A DNA stretch of 64,000 bases from Lasiodiplodia sp. COLG20 (GCA_009801085.1 VNWV01000011.1:124001-188000), one strand, 5' to 3'; positions 1-11,544 are shown, counted from the stretch's first letter. A program made the numbers and translations. The notes: generated by a model not told the origin, from the letters alone.

Positions 1-822
1 CCCGTTTTTATTTCCTTCCTGCCCAGCCTCGAACTACTAACGTACTCCACGTTACGTACTGCACGCCAGTGGTGACTCAACTGCGTCTTCCACCGCAGCG
101 ACCACATTTATTACAACAAATATTGATGGTCCGCTTGGTCAAGCTCCATGTCGGTCCTAGTCCCATTTGCACCTCAACTACTGCTGTAACACGCTCGTCA
201 AAGGGTCGCCCTGACCCTCTTGTGCTGGCGTGGTAAGCCCAAAGCAGAATACATTCGCATGTCTTTAGAAAATATGGACAGTTTAAGATGGTTTAATCAT
301 GTTCTTATTTCTAAATCACACTTCTATCAGTAAGAGATACACAGTTTGTCAAAGAGCGATGGTAGGGGAAAGGCTTTCAATACGAATGCGAGAGGACTGG
401 CCGGACGATTGATATTCCTTGAAAAAGACCCAATGGCATAGTAATTGTCAAGATCCGAGGGCGGAATCAGCGAATGAGTAAGCCGTCCCAGTCTCTTGCT
501 CCCGATATTTCGGATAGAAAACCAGCCATTGCGGAATCTAAATTACGCCCTTTGAGGCAACTGTACCAACCCTTTATTGCTTGCAGAGTACCACCTGTTC
601 CCAATCTATACTCATTTACCATGTTCGCCCCTGAAGAAAGCCAACTGCTTGCTAATAGCAAGCATCGCCTATAACATGTGGTAGGAGTGAACCCGCTAAC
701 CCACTGCACCACGCACGTGTAGGCCCTCTCGAGGACAAAAGAGGCACTGGAATGAACGCATTAAGCGATCATTCAGGCGTGGTTGGTTGATAAATTGTGT
801 CAAGGCACATTTGTCACAACAA
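1..822. other. non-coding stretch, no gene seen
   Basis: No convincing coding region is visible. The open frames here are short, have no recognisable motif and no plausible splice context. The only structured feature nearby is the tRNA gene that begins at 823. Confidence 0.5.
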
Positions 823-907
823 GCGTCAATAGCTCAGCGGTAGAGTGTAGGATTGCAGTTACACTGCTATTATCCCGAGGCCCCCGGTTCGATCCCGGGT
901 TGGCGCT
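823..907 (+). tRNA. tRNA-Cys (anticodon GCA) with a 13-nt intron
   Basis: The acceptor arms GCGTCAA (823-829) and TTGGCGC (900-906) pair along all seven positions, counting one T-G pair. The D arm is GCTC/GAGT. The T arm CCCGG-TTCGATC-CCGGG is perfect. The anticodon GCA lies at 855-857, after the invariant T. An intron of about 13 nt (859-871) sits one base 3' of the anticodon, the standard place for fungal tRNA introns. The anticodon stem is TAGGA/TCCCG, which leaves one A-C mismatch and one T-G pair, so the stem is weaker than usual. The gene could be functional or a slightly decayed copy. Confidence 0.85.
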
Positions 908-1942
908 TTTCCTTTTGCTTTTGGCTTCATGTTTTGTGTTGTGCATGGTTTGTGGCAAGGCTGAATGTAAAGGGGCCATTTACGAGGTGTGGGGGCGGAA
1001 GTGGGGCCGTGGTGGAACTCGGACAACGGCCGCTTTATTTTTTGGCTGGGATAATTGTACACTGCCACGAGGATTGGAGAGAAACCAAGTTGCACAGGAT
1101 GAAACAACATTCGGATATCAGTGGGCATGCTGCTGTCCCATACCCGCTGTCTGAAGCTTTAGGGTGTAGAGGTTGACTATAAATGATTCCTGATCTTTTA
1201 ATTCAGTCCCCAGATGTAGTGTAGTATTTTTCTAGTAGTTTCTATATAGCACGTCTTTTCAAGATTTATTGCCGTAGAATACGAAATCTTGAAACATTTG
1301 AACTCAGATAGGTACTAAATGGCGGTGGTTCTCTTAAGAAAGCGTCACTGCGCACCAAACCAGAAGTGCAAATGGTTGGCAACAAAAGCATGATAGAACA
1401 TCCAATTCAACTTTCAGCGAAATATTAATCCGGAGATTCGTGCAAGAAGTTTTTATTTTGTACTAGTAATATACAGAGAAGTATCACAGCCTAAGGCTAA
1501 CCCGAAAATAACAGAACGGACCCTGAAATCCAGGATAGCTATGTCTTACCGGATTCCATTTTGAAAAAAAAAAAAAAAAAAAGGGAAACATATATAGACA
1601 ATTCAAGCAATCGTCCGGACGTGAATGTGAAATTATTAATCTGACATTTACATCCGGACGATAGCTTCAACTGCCTATGGAATGAGCGAGAAACCAATTC
1701 ACGCGAGCCATCAACTGTGATACCTCTCTGTAATGGATTGACACCAGGTTCCAGTTATGATAGGTGGAATCATGGTTTTTCACGAAAAAGCAATTTCGTA
1801 ACAGTGGTTAGACGCAGAAACCCCTGTAGAACTCTAGGCAGCAGCCGGAGAATTCCGTTGAGATCACTTCACGAAAACCCCATCTTGTAACTCAACCTTC
1901 AATTACTCCACGTTTATTCAAAGCAAGCACACCAACTCTACC
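908..1942. other. intergenic, with A-tract and palindromic repeat
   Basis: This holds a run of about 20 A residues at 1564-1582, the short inverted-repeat element at 1594-1678 (listed separately) and the likely promoter of the F-box gene. No coding region is supported. Confidence 0.5.
1594..1678. repeat. ~85-bp palindromic element, copy 1 (complete)
   Basis: The left arm (1594-1628) and right arm (1644-1678) are inverted repeats of 35 bp with a few mismatches. Both contain the core TCCGGACG or its complement and an ATAG(A/G)CA(A/G)TT(C/G)AAGC outer part. The spacer is about 15 bp. Related copies are at 15181-15273 (complete), 3311-3345 and 55924-55963 (single arms). The form is that of a very small MITE-like or foldback repeat. 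No target-site duplication could be fixed by eye. Confidence 0.7.
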
Positions 1943-2899
1943 ATGTCTTTTGAAAGCCTCCCAGTCGAGCTGTACCTGGAGATAGCCTCTCACCTGCGCC
2001 TCCGCGACCTCATCATCTTCCGCAGCGTATCTCAGCGCCTACGCTCCACCATCAATGCTAATATATCATCCATTCGCCCCGTCGCTCGTCGGGAGTTGCT
2101 GCGTTTGTGGGACCGAGTGGTCGAATCACCCTACTTCCTGCCCAGCCGCCAGCACGTCATACCTCATTTGCGAAACTTTGACCGCCACGCGTATCTTACC
2201 TCATTGCCTTATGCAACAACGGGACAGCTGAAGCTGCCCGATGAGTTCGAGACCTGGATCCTGGAGTGGCCTGCAAAATCCGTGATTGGCTGGATATGGC
2301 CTGGGTTGGACCAAGGGCCGTACTATCAACCTTCATACAATGAATTCCACGACGAGCCTTGTGCGGACGTATGGTGGCAGCTGGCTGGCGGGAATCCGCT
2401 AGGGCCAACGACTGCGTATCGGCATGTTTATCCGTTCACCGTGAAGAAAACTGAGGGCGGTGGGAACGGAGAACCCTTCTTGTGGCTCGATTGGCGCTTC
2501 CCTGGATGGTCTGACGACGACGACATCGGTTTCGGAGTACCAGTGTGGATGGTCCTGCCAGGAGATCAGCAGCATTGGGCCTTTGGGACCGGGCATATGC
2601 TCATCATTTCGGGGTTGGGACCTGCCTACGACGGTACGGTGCAGCTGTTTGAAGAGGGATTTGTGGACCAAGGGGATGCGGGGAGGCTGCTTCTGAAGGA
2701 TACACCGGATGACGAGGATTTCCGTGAATATCCTTATAATGGTTGGGGCAACAGAAAAACGAAGCTGTGGTTTCGCGGTCAATCTTGGACAGACTGGTTA
2801 CAGAAGCAGCTGGAGATTTTGGAAGAGGGACATGATCTCTGGGATTGGGAAGCGTGGAGGTTCAAAATGATTGACGCGGAACATATTCCATTCAATTAG
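1943..2899 (+). CDS. F-box domain protein
   Basis: Single-exon gene of 318 residues. An F-box is visible at residues 5-40 (LPVELYLEIASHL followed by RLRDLIIFRSVSQRLR). The family's usual role is to tether substrates to an SCF ubiquitin ligase through Skp1. Downstream, the LPDEFETWILEWPAKSVI stretch with the following WIWPGL is a pattern I associate with fungal F-box proteins carrying an SMI1/KNR4-like (SUKH) C-terminal region. This second assignment is weaker. The ATG is the first in frame, and the sequence before it (CTCTACC) is a normal fungal start context. No substrate can be named. No intron is needed and the frame is intact. Confidence 0.75.
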   Translation: MSFESLPVELYLEIASHLRLRDLIIFRSVSQRLRSTINANISSIRPVARRELLRLWDRVVESPYFLPSRQHVIPHLRNFDRHAYLTSLPYATTGQLKLPDEFETWILEWPAKSVIGWIWPGLDQGPYYQPSYNEFHDEPCADVWWQLAGGNPLGPTTAYRHVYPFTVKKTEGGGNGEPFLWLDWRFPGWSDDDDIGFGVPVWMVLPGDQQHWAFGTGHMLIISGLGPAYDGTVQLFEEGFVDQGDAGRLLLKDTPDDEDFREYPYNGWGNRKTKLWFRGQSWTDWLQKQLEILEEGHDLWDWEAWRFKMIDAEHIPFN

Positions 2900-5448
2900 C
2901 AATTGAAACGTAGAAACGAAAGATATCAGATTTTAGCCGAGGCCTTGAAAATCTTCCTTTTCAGACAATTGATTATTTCTCCGTGCATTGTATGCGAAAG
3001 ACAGAGCCCATACTCCAAAGCCTATCAGATTGCTTTCCAAAAATACACTGCTGTATGGCCTGGCCGTATGACATAGTTTCCACATTATCTAATAAAAAGC
3101 TTCTGATTTTCACGGTGCAGCAGCTATGCTTTGTAGTTGAAACCCATCTTCTATCTTTTTCGGCTGGCGTGCGGGGTTTAGCAGATACTGCATTACATAT
3201 GCATAGATACCTATTGTGTTATGAGTAATTGATTTTGACTTGGTCGGTCAACGTAAAGAATAGTGAGACCTGAGGCCGTTCTTTTCTTCTTCATTTTCCC
3301 TAGAAAAGCAACATATGTGGGCAGCTGAAGCTATGATCTAGACGTCTGTGTAGTGCAGGCTCCGCAAATTTTGAAGTAGAAAGGGTTGAATCTGTAGATC
3401 GAACAAAAATAAACACCGGACTATTGACGGAAAACATCGTCATAGAATAGTTACATCGTTATGATGGCATTCTAATAGACAGAATACGTGATTACCGATG
3501 ATGCGCGATAAAGCGATGGCCCATCAACAGGTACAATCAAGGTCATGGTGGAGTCCAGAGTAATCGTATTGAGCTCACCATATAATAGTGGTGGAATTAT
3601 TCAAAGGTTCTACGGTGTTCGGCCGTAACATTATCATGCCACTCACGGGGGAGAGGTGAGAAATTGGCTGCAGTGAAAACCGGATTAACAACAAAAAAGG
3701 GTAAAAGCCTTAGGCACTCTTGGAGCACAAGATACTAGTATTTAGAAGTTCGATCTCGATCGTGTCTCTTTTCATCACCGTGGCTCAGCTCCCCACGTGG
3801 CCTCCCGGTGTGTCGGTAAGAGAAGCGCGCCATAATATCTCAACATTGGTAGCTCGTGCAGAATTCACTCGGGATGCATTCCCTGCTCCTTCTGTTGAAG
3901 GGCATTCCTCCGCCCGTGGCTATGGATACTGCGCCCTTATCCCGGCAACGTGGTAAATACAGGGTGTGAGACTGCATAAGTTCTAGTTCGCTAGGAGCGA
4001 TCACCGAGGCTGAGCTCACCCAGGCTGTTGCTGACAGTGACGGCTCCAGCAACATTACCCGAACAATGTGCATTATTCCAGTCATGAGGACCACGGTATA
4101 TCGAGATCCTCCTTGCTGGGCGCCTCATGTGAAGAGGATTTATGGTTGAGTCGAGCTCAACTATAGTGCTAGAAACTGGGGCTAAGGCTCCCGGATACGG
4201 GGACATCGGCAGGCGACCCGGTAAAAGCCAAAGAGAAAGGCAGGAGAGACAGCTGTGCGACAATGATTGGATCGATAGCAGCCGCAATCAGACGCAGGGA
4301 GCATACTGCAGGGTCAACGGGAACCCTTGGAGTATGTGTGGCTCTGGGAATCGGCTTCGTTTCACTACAGCCACGCATCCCAATCGGCTGGAGCCTACCA
4401 TTTAGACATCCTGCATGCAAGGAGTGGAAATAAGTGATAAATTTATGACGGAATAACCAAATCTACACAAAGGGATTCGAGGAGTGCAATGGCTGATCGA
4501 ACCGCAGCTGATGATACGCCCTGAACACTTACTGAGTTGGCTTTTGGCCACTTATTACTATACTCTTACTTACAAAAAGATTTATACAGAGCTTACCATT
4601 GCTCAGGGGATTTGCGCGCCAATGCATCGCCAGCGAGCCGCGTAACGTTGGCGGCGCCGATATTTGAAGTTTCTTAACACGAAATGTAACGTCCGGTTTC
4701 CGAGAGGAAATCATGACATCAACGCGCATAGGTATACCAACAATTAACATTCCTTGCCCACGAGAGAGTGCCATGTTGATGCCCTAGCTTACACTAAATA
4801 CATACAATATTGCGCATATTGAATTGAGAAAGGGCCGCACATCGTTGCTAAGATTCGCGGCGGATTGGCCGATGAGTCCGCTAAAGGGCTGGTAGTATGC
4901 CAACTGCAGGCCCCAGACACAGGATTCCCGCGCGAAGAGAGCAACTACAAGAGAAATATTTTAACGAAACTCCGATCTAGTGAGGAAGTAGATAAAGTCT
5001 ATCGATCCTGGCCAGCAGAAGCAGGTTTGAAGATCATCTGCTGCATGTGATTTCCCACCCGCAAGCGGAAACATACAGCGGGATGCCAAGGCTTGAGGCA
5101 TACACACTACGTATGAACCACACTTGGAAGGATAGCTTGCACGCTATTCCTTTCTGCGCGAATACCATGTGCTATACTATCGATCCTGCAACGGAACATG
5201 CCGTGGGCGTAGTAAGCGAAGGTACCATGGCTTTACTACCGAGAGGTGTGATCCACGGCAAGTCCCAGAGTCGGCAAGGCTGGCCTCCACAATTGCTACG
5301 ATAATAGAAGAAATACTTAAAAGCTTCTAGAATACTTCTGTCAAAGAAAAGACCTGCCCAGAAGGCCTGCATAAAGATAAATCTAGCCCACGTCCACATC
5401 CTTTAAGCCCCGACCATTGTAAGCATTTACAAAAATCAGCTATTCAGA
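2900..5448. other. 2.5-kb intergenic stretch without a supported gene
   Basis: Several short open frames exist on both strands (about 3720-4420 and 4865-5300), but none has a recognisable domain, a good splice context or a paralogue elsewhere in the window. The stretch holds one half-copy of the palindromic repeat at 3311-3345. The segment just before 5449 should contain the promoter of the chitin-binding gene. Confidence 0.4.
3311..3345. repeat. palindromic element, single-arm copy
   Basis: The bases from 3311 read as a diverged version of one arm of the family seen complete at 15181-15273: ATATGTGGGCAGCTGAAGCTA is followed by a changed core (TCTAGAC instead of TCCGGAC). No second arm was found next to it. 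Calling it a decayed copy is an inference from the arm similarity. Confidence 0.5.
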
Positions 5449-6223
5449 ATGCTCGTGTATACACTTCTTCAAGCGCTCGTCATCGAGCTGGTCGCGGCAC
5501 AAAATTCGACGACGGCACAAAATACGACCGCAGCAGGGCCTTCCGGGATGCCTAGCTCGCCCCAATTCCGCTTTCCATTTACAACAGACGGTCAATGTGG
5601 ACCAACAAATGGAAAAATGTGCTTGATAAATGGCACTTCTCCTTGCTGCAGGTCTGGTCGATTTTTCAAGTTCATGTAGTGCAGATGTTAACTGATTGTA
5701 GCACTAAAGGATATTGTGGCACTGGATCACAGTACTGCGGTCAAGGCTACTGTCAAGCTGATTATGGAAAATGCGAATCCAATCCCCCGACACTTAACCT
5801 CCCAGGGTGCAGCTGGGCTTTTGAAGGGACCAGTCCACGTTGCGACGGGAGGTGTGGTTCGGCATACAACAATGCCATTTGCTCGTCGGATGCTGGCCCT
5901 GATGCATTTGTGCAATACGGTGTCTACGGCTATGGGCCTTGTTGTAGCGCGGCCGGGTAGGCATACTCCAAAGCTCCGGAAAGATGAGCTAGCTAACAGT
6001 TGATAGTTACTGCGGGAACACCTCCGAACATTGCAGCAACGGCTGTCAAAGTGGATGCCCCATCGGCACAGGTACCAATAGTGTACAAAACTCATCCTCA
6101 TCCGCCACAGGGTCTGCGGCTGCAGCCACTTCAAGCGGTGTTGCAGCACCAAATATTATTATATCATCAGGCGGTATCTTTGCACTTGGACTCTCCGCCG
6201 TGGCACTCATGTTTGGGCTGTAA
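5449..6223 (+). CDS. GPI-anchored protein with two chitin-binding type-1 domains
   Basis: Exons 5449-5651, 5702-5956 and 6007-6223; both introns are 50 nt, GT-AG and phase-consistent, giving 224 residues. A signal peptide (MLVYTLLQALVIELVAA) is followed by a short Thr/Asn-rich linker. Two hevein-like ChtBD1 domains follow. The first has CGPTNGKMC...SPCCS/TKGYCG...YCG with the CC split by intron 1. The second has CGSAYNNAIC...GPCCSAAGYCGNTSEHC. Ser/Ala-rich sequence and a hydrophobic tail ending FALGLSAVALMFGL without charged residues indicate a GPI signal. The family binds chitin at the cell wall. No catalytic domain is present. It is the first of three adjacent surface-protein genes. Confidence 0.87.
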
Positions 6224-6323
6224 ATGGAGCGAGAAGAAGTGGCAACACTGTAATTCAAGAATATGCACTTAAACCAATGTCTTTCCATTTCTAGTAAAAC
6301 CAACGCACTTAATATTTGAATCT

Positions 6324-7234
6324 TCAAAAAGGAGACTGTGAACTCGTACCCTCGTTGCTCTTGCGGTCAGGCGGAAATGTTGCAATATGCGGAGAGATTT
6401 CTTCGTCTTCAGCATGTACTGGGCGTTTTGCAGGCGTGTTTGCATCTAATTCAACAGGATCCATTTGCACATGCGCCTTTCCACATGAGCCATTGCCTCC
6501 ACCCCCCGAGTCTTTAAGAGGAGGAGAGATATACCTTGGTGGTGGAGTTCGGTAAACTGTATTTTCAGCAAAGGCACTTTTTTTCTTACGTCAAGTTTAA
6601 ACTTACCACTTGCGTGCACAGATTTAGTTGCCGAGAGTTCCGCCGGTTGGGGGTTTATCGCACTGCTCGTGCCCTGAGGAGACCAGGTCATGTCGCTTGT
6701 CGTAGTTGGAGCTTCATCAGAGCGAAGAGGCGGCATTGTTCGACGCCTTCTCCACCAGATGAAGAGGACCAGCCCACATATCAGTAGGAGACCGCCAATA
6801 GCTCCACCAACTGCGGCTCCTATCACCGTCGAGTTCGGGTTCGAGTTCGAATGCGATGGCAAGGGTGTTGAAGAAGCAGATTTAGTTGCCGAAGGTACTC
6901 CGGTTGGAGAGAAAACCGCTGTAGCCTCTGGATTGCTGCCAAGAACTGCTGGAGAAAGATCCTGAGGGGGACATCCATCCTGGGCGCAAGCATTTGATTT
7001 GCAGCACCCGAAAAATGAAGTGGTAATTTGAGGACAGACATAAAATTGGGCACCTGGTTCCTTGCAATCGAGCGTGGGTATCTTCAGGTCGGTTCTGAAA
7101 GATGCCGGATACAAGTCCTGCGGATTGCAGCCCAGGGTGCATGGGTCTGTTAGACAGCATCCCACAAACCTTGAGCCAGAAAGACAGGAGCGCCAGGATC
7201 CCGGGGGTGCATTGGGACAGGTGAAGTTCGACAT
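6324..7234 (-). CDS. Cys-rich single-pass membrane protein
   Basis: Two exons (7234-6607 and 6556-6324) with a 50-nt intron at 6557-6606, giving 286 residues. The start MSNFTCPN was chosen because the open frame upstream lacks a signal and the first Cys motif begins there. Two similar Cys modules occur in the N-terminal part: GSRFVGCC..DPC..GC..QDLYPASF and TSFFGCCKSNAC..GCPPQDLSPA. A Ser/Pro/Asn-rich linker precedes a transmembrane helix (TVIGAAVGGAIGGLLLICGL) and a basic stop-transfer WWRRRR. The cytosolic tail after the intron contains PPPRYISPPL and VELDANTP, short motifs common in fungal wall-sensor tails. The exact role is unknown. Mid2/WSC-like sensing would fit the architecture. Confidence 0.78.
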
Positions 7235-7859
7235 TGCTGTTGTGCTCCACACGTGTGTAGGCAAAGAAAAACTGCCTATGGACAGATGTAACAGAGTGTG
7301 AGCTCCGATCTGGCCAGGTCTGGCCAGGTCTAGTGGCTGTGGTTGCCCTCTGGGTCCGACCGTACGCAATCCTCACAGCCCCGCATTGGTTCCGATGGGT
7401 GTCTACCGCCAATTTCATGGCAAGCCAAATTCGACGGATGCGGTTGGCGTTGGAGCGGGGTAGTACCAGTGCACGCGAGGAAATTTTTGGCAGCAAAATG
7501 CAAGCTCCTCGAGCGGTGCATGTGGCCCACTGGATGAAAGTCAAATCATTTGGTCCCGATAAGAGAATCACACCAGGGCGTGCAATGTAACTCTGGACGG
7601 GAAGATTGTTGATCCTATAGATCGATCCCGACTGTAGCCTTTGCACGGTTGGCCTTTCCCGATTTCAGGTTAGTCCCTGTTATAGTTGCCATGTAAGCAA
7701 ATAGCCTGCCATGGGAAGTGGAGCCGGAAATGGAATGCACAAGCCACAGACGATTTGACAGAGAGCCGTCCCAACTGCTCGGGTCGGCATCCAGGCGGGT
7801 GGATATGTAAAAACCAACCATCTAGTCTAATCAACCCACAACCCGCATATACCGAAAAG
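7235..7859. promoter_or_regulatory. shared 625-bp intergenic region of two surface-protein genes
   Basis: The Cys-rich membrane protein (complement) and the Ecm33-like gene (plus strand) start on either side, so their promoters overlap here. A tandem TCTGGCCAGG duplication sits near 7311-7330. Open frames crossing this region are not supported by motifs. Confidence 0.4.
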
Positions 7860-9441
7860 ATGTTGGACCACCGAAACTTACTGCGACTGTCGATTCTTGT
7901 CTTCTTCTGCATCCTTGGCCAAGGGTTTGCTCGTGAGTAATCCAATTTGAGCGAGATCGGCTCTGTGCTAAGTACCATCTGTTCAGAGGGACCGTCATGC
8001 TCCAGTTCGGCCACAACCATTCGGAATTCTGCCGACGCCACAAAACTTGCTGCATGCCCCACATTCACCGGGAACATCAATATTGCCGCCGATGCCGGGA
8101 GAGATATCGCGCTTGATGGCATCCAAACGCTTCGAGGGTACCTCAGTGCAGATTCTGCGAATGGGCTCAGGTCGTTGTCAGCCGACTCCTTGGAAACCGT
8201 GGACGGGTACATGTATCTGGAAAGGCTCGCGAATCTGGAATCTTTGAACATGCCCAAGCTCCAGACAGTGGGACAACTCAGGTTGAACGATTTGCCAGCG
8301 CTGTCGAAATTGGGGTTTGACGCCACCGTCAACAACTGCTCGAACCTTTTTGTGAGCGATACAGCGCTGCTCACTCTTGATGGACTCGATCCGGAAGGAA
8401 TTACCAATGGCTTCCAGGTCACGAACAACAAGAATTTGGAAAATATCACCATGTCAGTGGCATCCACAATGGCAACAGTCGCATCCAACGTAACCATCGC
8501 GAACAACTCCCCCGCTCTTTACGTCTCTTTACCAAACTTGGCAGCGGCACAGAACCTTGTCATTACAAATGCAACTCAAATCTCTCTGCCTGCACTCCAA
8601 CATGCATACAAACTCAGTTTGATGAGCAATGCTTTTACTGAGTTCAGCGCACCCAAGCTTGAAAGTGTTGGTAACGACACGATGGGAATTACGATACAGA
8701 GCAACCAAGGCGTGACCACGCTCGATTTTCCCGTGCTGGCTCGTACTGGAGTTTTGACTGTATTGGACAATACCCGGCTGCAGAATTTGGTACTTCCAAC
8801 GCTCCAACTGGTACCCAACGGCATTATGTTGGAGGGGAATCTGGCCAAGTGAGTTTCTTTCAGAGTTGCAACAAAACCACTCACTAACGAACGTTCGAAG
8901 CGTCTCACTTCCCGGCCTTCAAGACGTTGGACCCTTCATTCTCAACACGTCTTCGCCAGCCTTGGATTGCTCGCCTTTCCAGCAGTACAGTGATCAGAAT
9001 ATAATTACAGGCTCTTTGAACTGCACCACTCCCAACCAGCATAGTTCATTACCTCCTGCGCAAACCTCTGGTTCTACTGGACCATCCACTGGGGCAAAAA
9101 TTGGCATAGGTGCAGGAGTAGGTGCCGTGGGACTACTCGGGCTAGGGTTGTCGGTCTTTGTTTGCTGTAAATGTCTGCGACTACGCAATGTACAACACGA
9201 CAAGGGCCGACGCACGAGTGAGGGGAAGATGGACCATACGAGAGAGGGTCTTCCATTGTACGAGCATGTTGTGCAGCTGCCAGACAATGAAGTGAGGGGT
9301 ATTCGTGGAAATTCTGGCAAGGATGAGGTTATTGAGACGTCTCAGACGGTGGGTGAGCTCGACGCACCAAATCAGGTACTTGAACTTCCAACAAATCGTG
9401 AGTTTGTGGAACTTGCAGCCGATGGTCCAGGGCGAGTTTAG
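7860..9441 (+). CDS. Ecm33/Sps2-like leucine-rich cell-surface protein with transmembrane anchor
   Basis: Exons 7860-7932, 7987-8848 and 8901-9441; introns of 54 and 52 nt, the second with a CTAAC branch point; 491 residues. A signal peptide (LLRLSILVFFCILGQGFA) precedes receptor-L/leucine-rich repeats typical of Ecm33: GNINIAADAGRDIALDGIQ, LETVDGYMYLERLANLESL and SLPNLAAAQNLVI. Ecm33 proteins organise the fungal wall and are normally GPI-anchored. This one instead ends in a transmembrane helix (IGIGAGVGAVGLLGLGLSVF) followed by a CCKCLRLR stop-transfer and a cytosolic tail of about 90 residues with VGELDAP, LELPTN and FVELAA motifs. A signalling or anchoring role of the tail is inferred only. 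Confidence 0.85.
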
Positions 9442-10051
9442 ACTGTCTCAGTGGCGGGGGTATATTGACGGATTGATGTATGAATCATGTAGTTATGGAG
9501 TTTCATCGAATGACGCCGTAATAATAGATGGTCAGCACAATCGTGAGGTGTCATGTTGTTCATCATTGGACTTGTTATCTGACGTTGTTTATCGTTCCCA
9601 TTACAGCTATATTTGCTATGCGTATCTAGTCTGTACTTCAGATAGCCTGCAAATGTTTAATTTCGTCTAATTTGTTTGATTGTCAAATACAAGTGACACT
9701 GGTGCTGAATCGGGGATTTGTTATGAAAGGCCACGATGTGCGTAGAAAATTGGCTTGTATGCCGACTGGGAACTATCGTGGCTCAACAGAGTTACTTACT
9801 GCGTAAACACTAATTCTCACTTTACTAGGATGAGTTCAACTATAGGTGAGGCAAATTGAAGACGAACGTTAGCTTACGCTCTTGGGTGCCAGGCTTTATG
9901 GCCTATTTCGTTGAAGCTCGGATATTTCGGAAAGACTCTCAAGCTCATATTTATCTGATGATAGAAATATCAAGTGAAACAAAGGATTTGTCAACCATGT
10001 AAGATATATGTGCAGCTAGTGACTAACATCTTCTACGGATCAAATACGGAC
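9442..10051. other. intergenic, nothing recognised
   Basis: The 3' flank of the Ecm33-like gene. Open frames here are short and lack motifs. No upstream part of the HET relic that follows could be recognised in any frame. Confidence 0.4.
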
Positions 10052-10264
10052 TACCACGGCGGGCTCGGACCGCGCTCCGCACAGGCAGCTGATGCAGTCT
10101 GGATTCTTGAAATAGGACGCGTACCATTCGTGCTGCGGGACGCTTCCGCTAAGCACGGTCCTGATAGCTTCCAGCTGATAGGCGAGTCATACATTCACGG
10201 GCTTATGCACGGAGAGGCTGTGGCTGTGGAGGATTTTCACTTTCACCCAATCAATCTGGGGTAG
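10052..10264 (+). pseudogene. C-terminal relic of a HET-domain gene
   Basis: About 70 codons match the usual C-terminus of fungal HET proteins: GLGPRSAQ, then AVWILEIGRVPFVLR, then FQLIGESYIHGLMHGEAV. The complete HET gene at 24791-27662 ends with the same layout (IIPGAKAPFVLR, IMIGEAYVHGLMSGEAL). No HET domain or start was found upstream, so this is a truncated remnant rather than a gene. The stop at 10262-10264 is where the family normally ends. Confidence 0.72.
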
Positions 10265-10348
10265 CTAAACAAATTTGGGACATTACTGTAACGGGCCGGC
10301 CCGAGCTCTATTTGAATTACGTAGTTTCTAAAACGCTTCTCTCTATTC

Positions 10349-11544
10349 TCAATCCAAAGTAAAGCGACGAGCTTTGAGATCGTCGAGGTGGAATGTATCG
10401 TCCTCATCCTGCAACTTCTGAGCGCCCTCCTGTCTCTTGAAAATTGGTTTCAATCCATGATTGAAGTTGATCATGCATTGTATTGCCGTGACCAGCGTGG
10501 CAACGACAAACAGCCATGCCACTGATGCAAAGAGGAGCATCTCATCCTTGAGCAATGTCTTAGCGCGGGGGCCTTCACCGCCCATGGCCGCAATGCGGCT
10601 CATGATATACCCCGCAGCGGCGCAAAAGAGGAGCTAGTCAATGCGTTAGCCAAAGGAATTTTGTGGGGTAACAAAGCGCACTTACGATAACCACGGCCAT
10701 TCCCACTTTTAGCTCGCTACGGGTACACCACACTGCCAAGGAGATCTGCAGCAGAGCTGCCGGGATCAAAGCCATGACGATGGCAAATTCGGGCATTGCA
10801 TAGTGCACGTTGATGACACCGTAAAGCACCAAAAATGCGATGAAAAAGTAGACACCGAGTTTCATCAGCACGAGGAAGACCTGAGGCGCGTTAGCAGGCC
10901 CAGATCGAAAACAGCACACTGTGTGATCGGCTATCTTACTTGGTATGCGAGGTAGCGTTTTCTCAGGGCTACGTCAGCACTGACGTGCTTGTAGATTTCC
11001 CATGCAAAGTCGTTGTGCAACTTATAAGCCAACCCAGCCATGCCGAGGGTGCTGATTCCAACCCATGCAGTAGAGGTAATAAGTGCAGGCTTGACGACAG
11101 GCCAGTAGCTGACGTCCGTCTTCACAAGCGGATTACTACCATCGTCGATGGTGGCAATGAGCAGTTCTTCATTTGTTTCTTTGGTTTGCCAGTAGCGCAT
11201 GATGTTGACCCCAAACAAGCAGCCGTTGGCGACACACAGAGCAAACAACTGAATGTTATTTCTCAGCCGCAGAGCGTCAGTTGTGAGAAGTAATTGCCAC
11301 CAGCAGCCAAACACAAAAAGACCGACGTTCAGCGGAATTGTGTACGACCTGACCATTTCGTACGCGCCAGGATTCACCCATCGCTGGTAGTGGATGAGCA
11401 TGAAGCTACAGGGGATGATGAGTCAGCCAATCCAGCTACCATGCACACAAAAGCTACTTACACTTCCAGGATGGTGATCACGGCAGCCTGCGCCGCGACA
11501 ATCCCGAGGAAGCCGCTCTCCCACAGCGACCGCGGTTTGTACAT
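10349..11544 (-). CDS. UPF0658-like Golgi multi-pass membrane protein
   Basis: Four exons on the complement (11544-11462, 11405-10940, 10880-10686, 10633-10349) with introns of 56, 59 and 52 nt, all phase-consistent; 342 residues. The N-terminus MYKPRSLWESGFLGIVAAQA, the following HYQRWVNPGAYEMVRSYTIP and the many hydrophobic helices fit the fungal UPF0658 Golgi membrane family. I recognise the pattern but cannot confirm it by search. The hydrophobic segments LNVGLFVFGCWWQLLL, YFFIAFLVLYGVINVHYA and LLFASVAWLFVVATLV are likely membrane spans. The hydrophilic C-terminus ends LDDLKARRFTLD. The biochemical function is unknown. Confidence 0.78.

Noticed and set aside
1564..1582. A-tract considered as a polyA tail of a retroelement
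   Set aside because: No coding or target-site duplication precedes it. It is adjacent to a palindromic element with no LINE or SINE features.
3720..4420. Cluster of short open frames considered as a small gene
   Set aside because: No consistent splice joins, signal peptide or recognisable domain in any frame.
5047..5304. 85-codon open frame upstream of the chitin-binding gene
   Set aside because: No motif, no splice support and not conserved with anything in the window.
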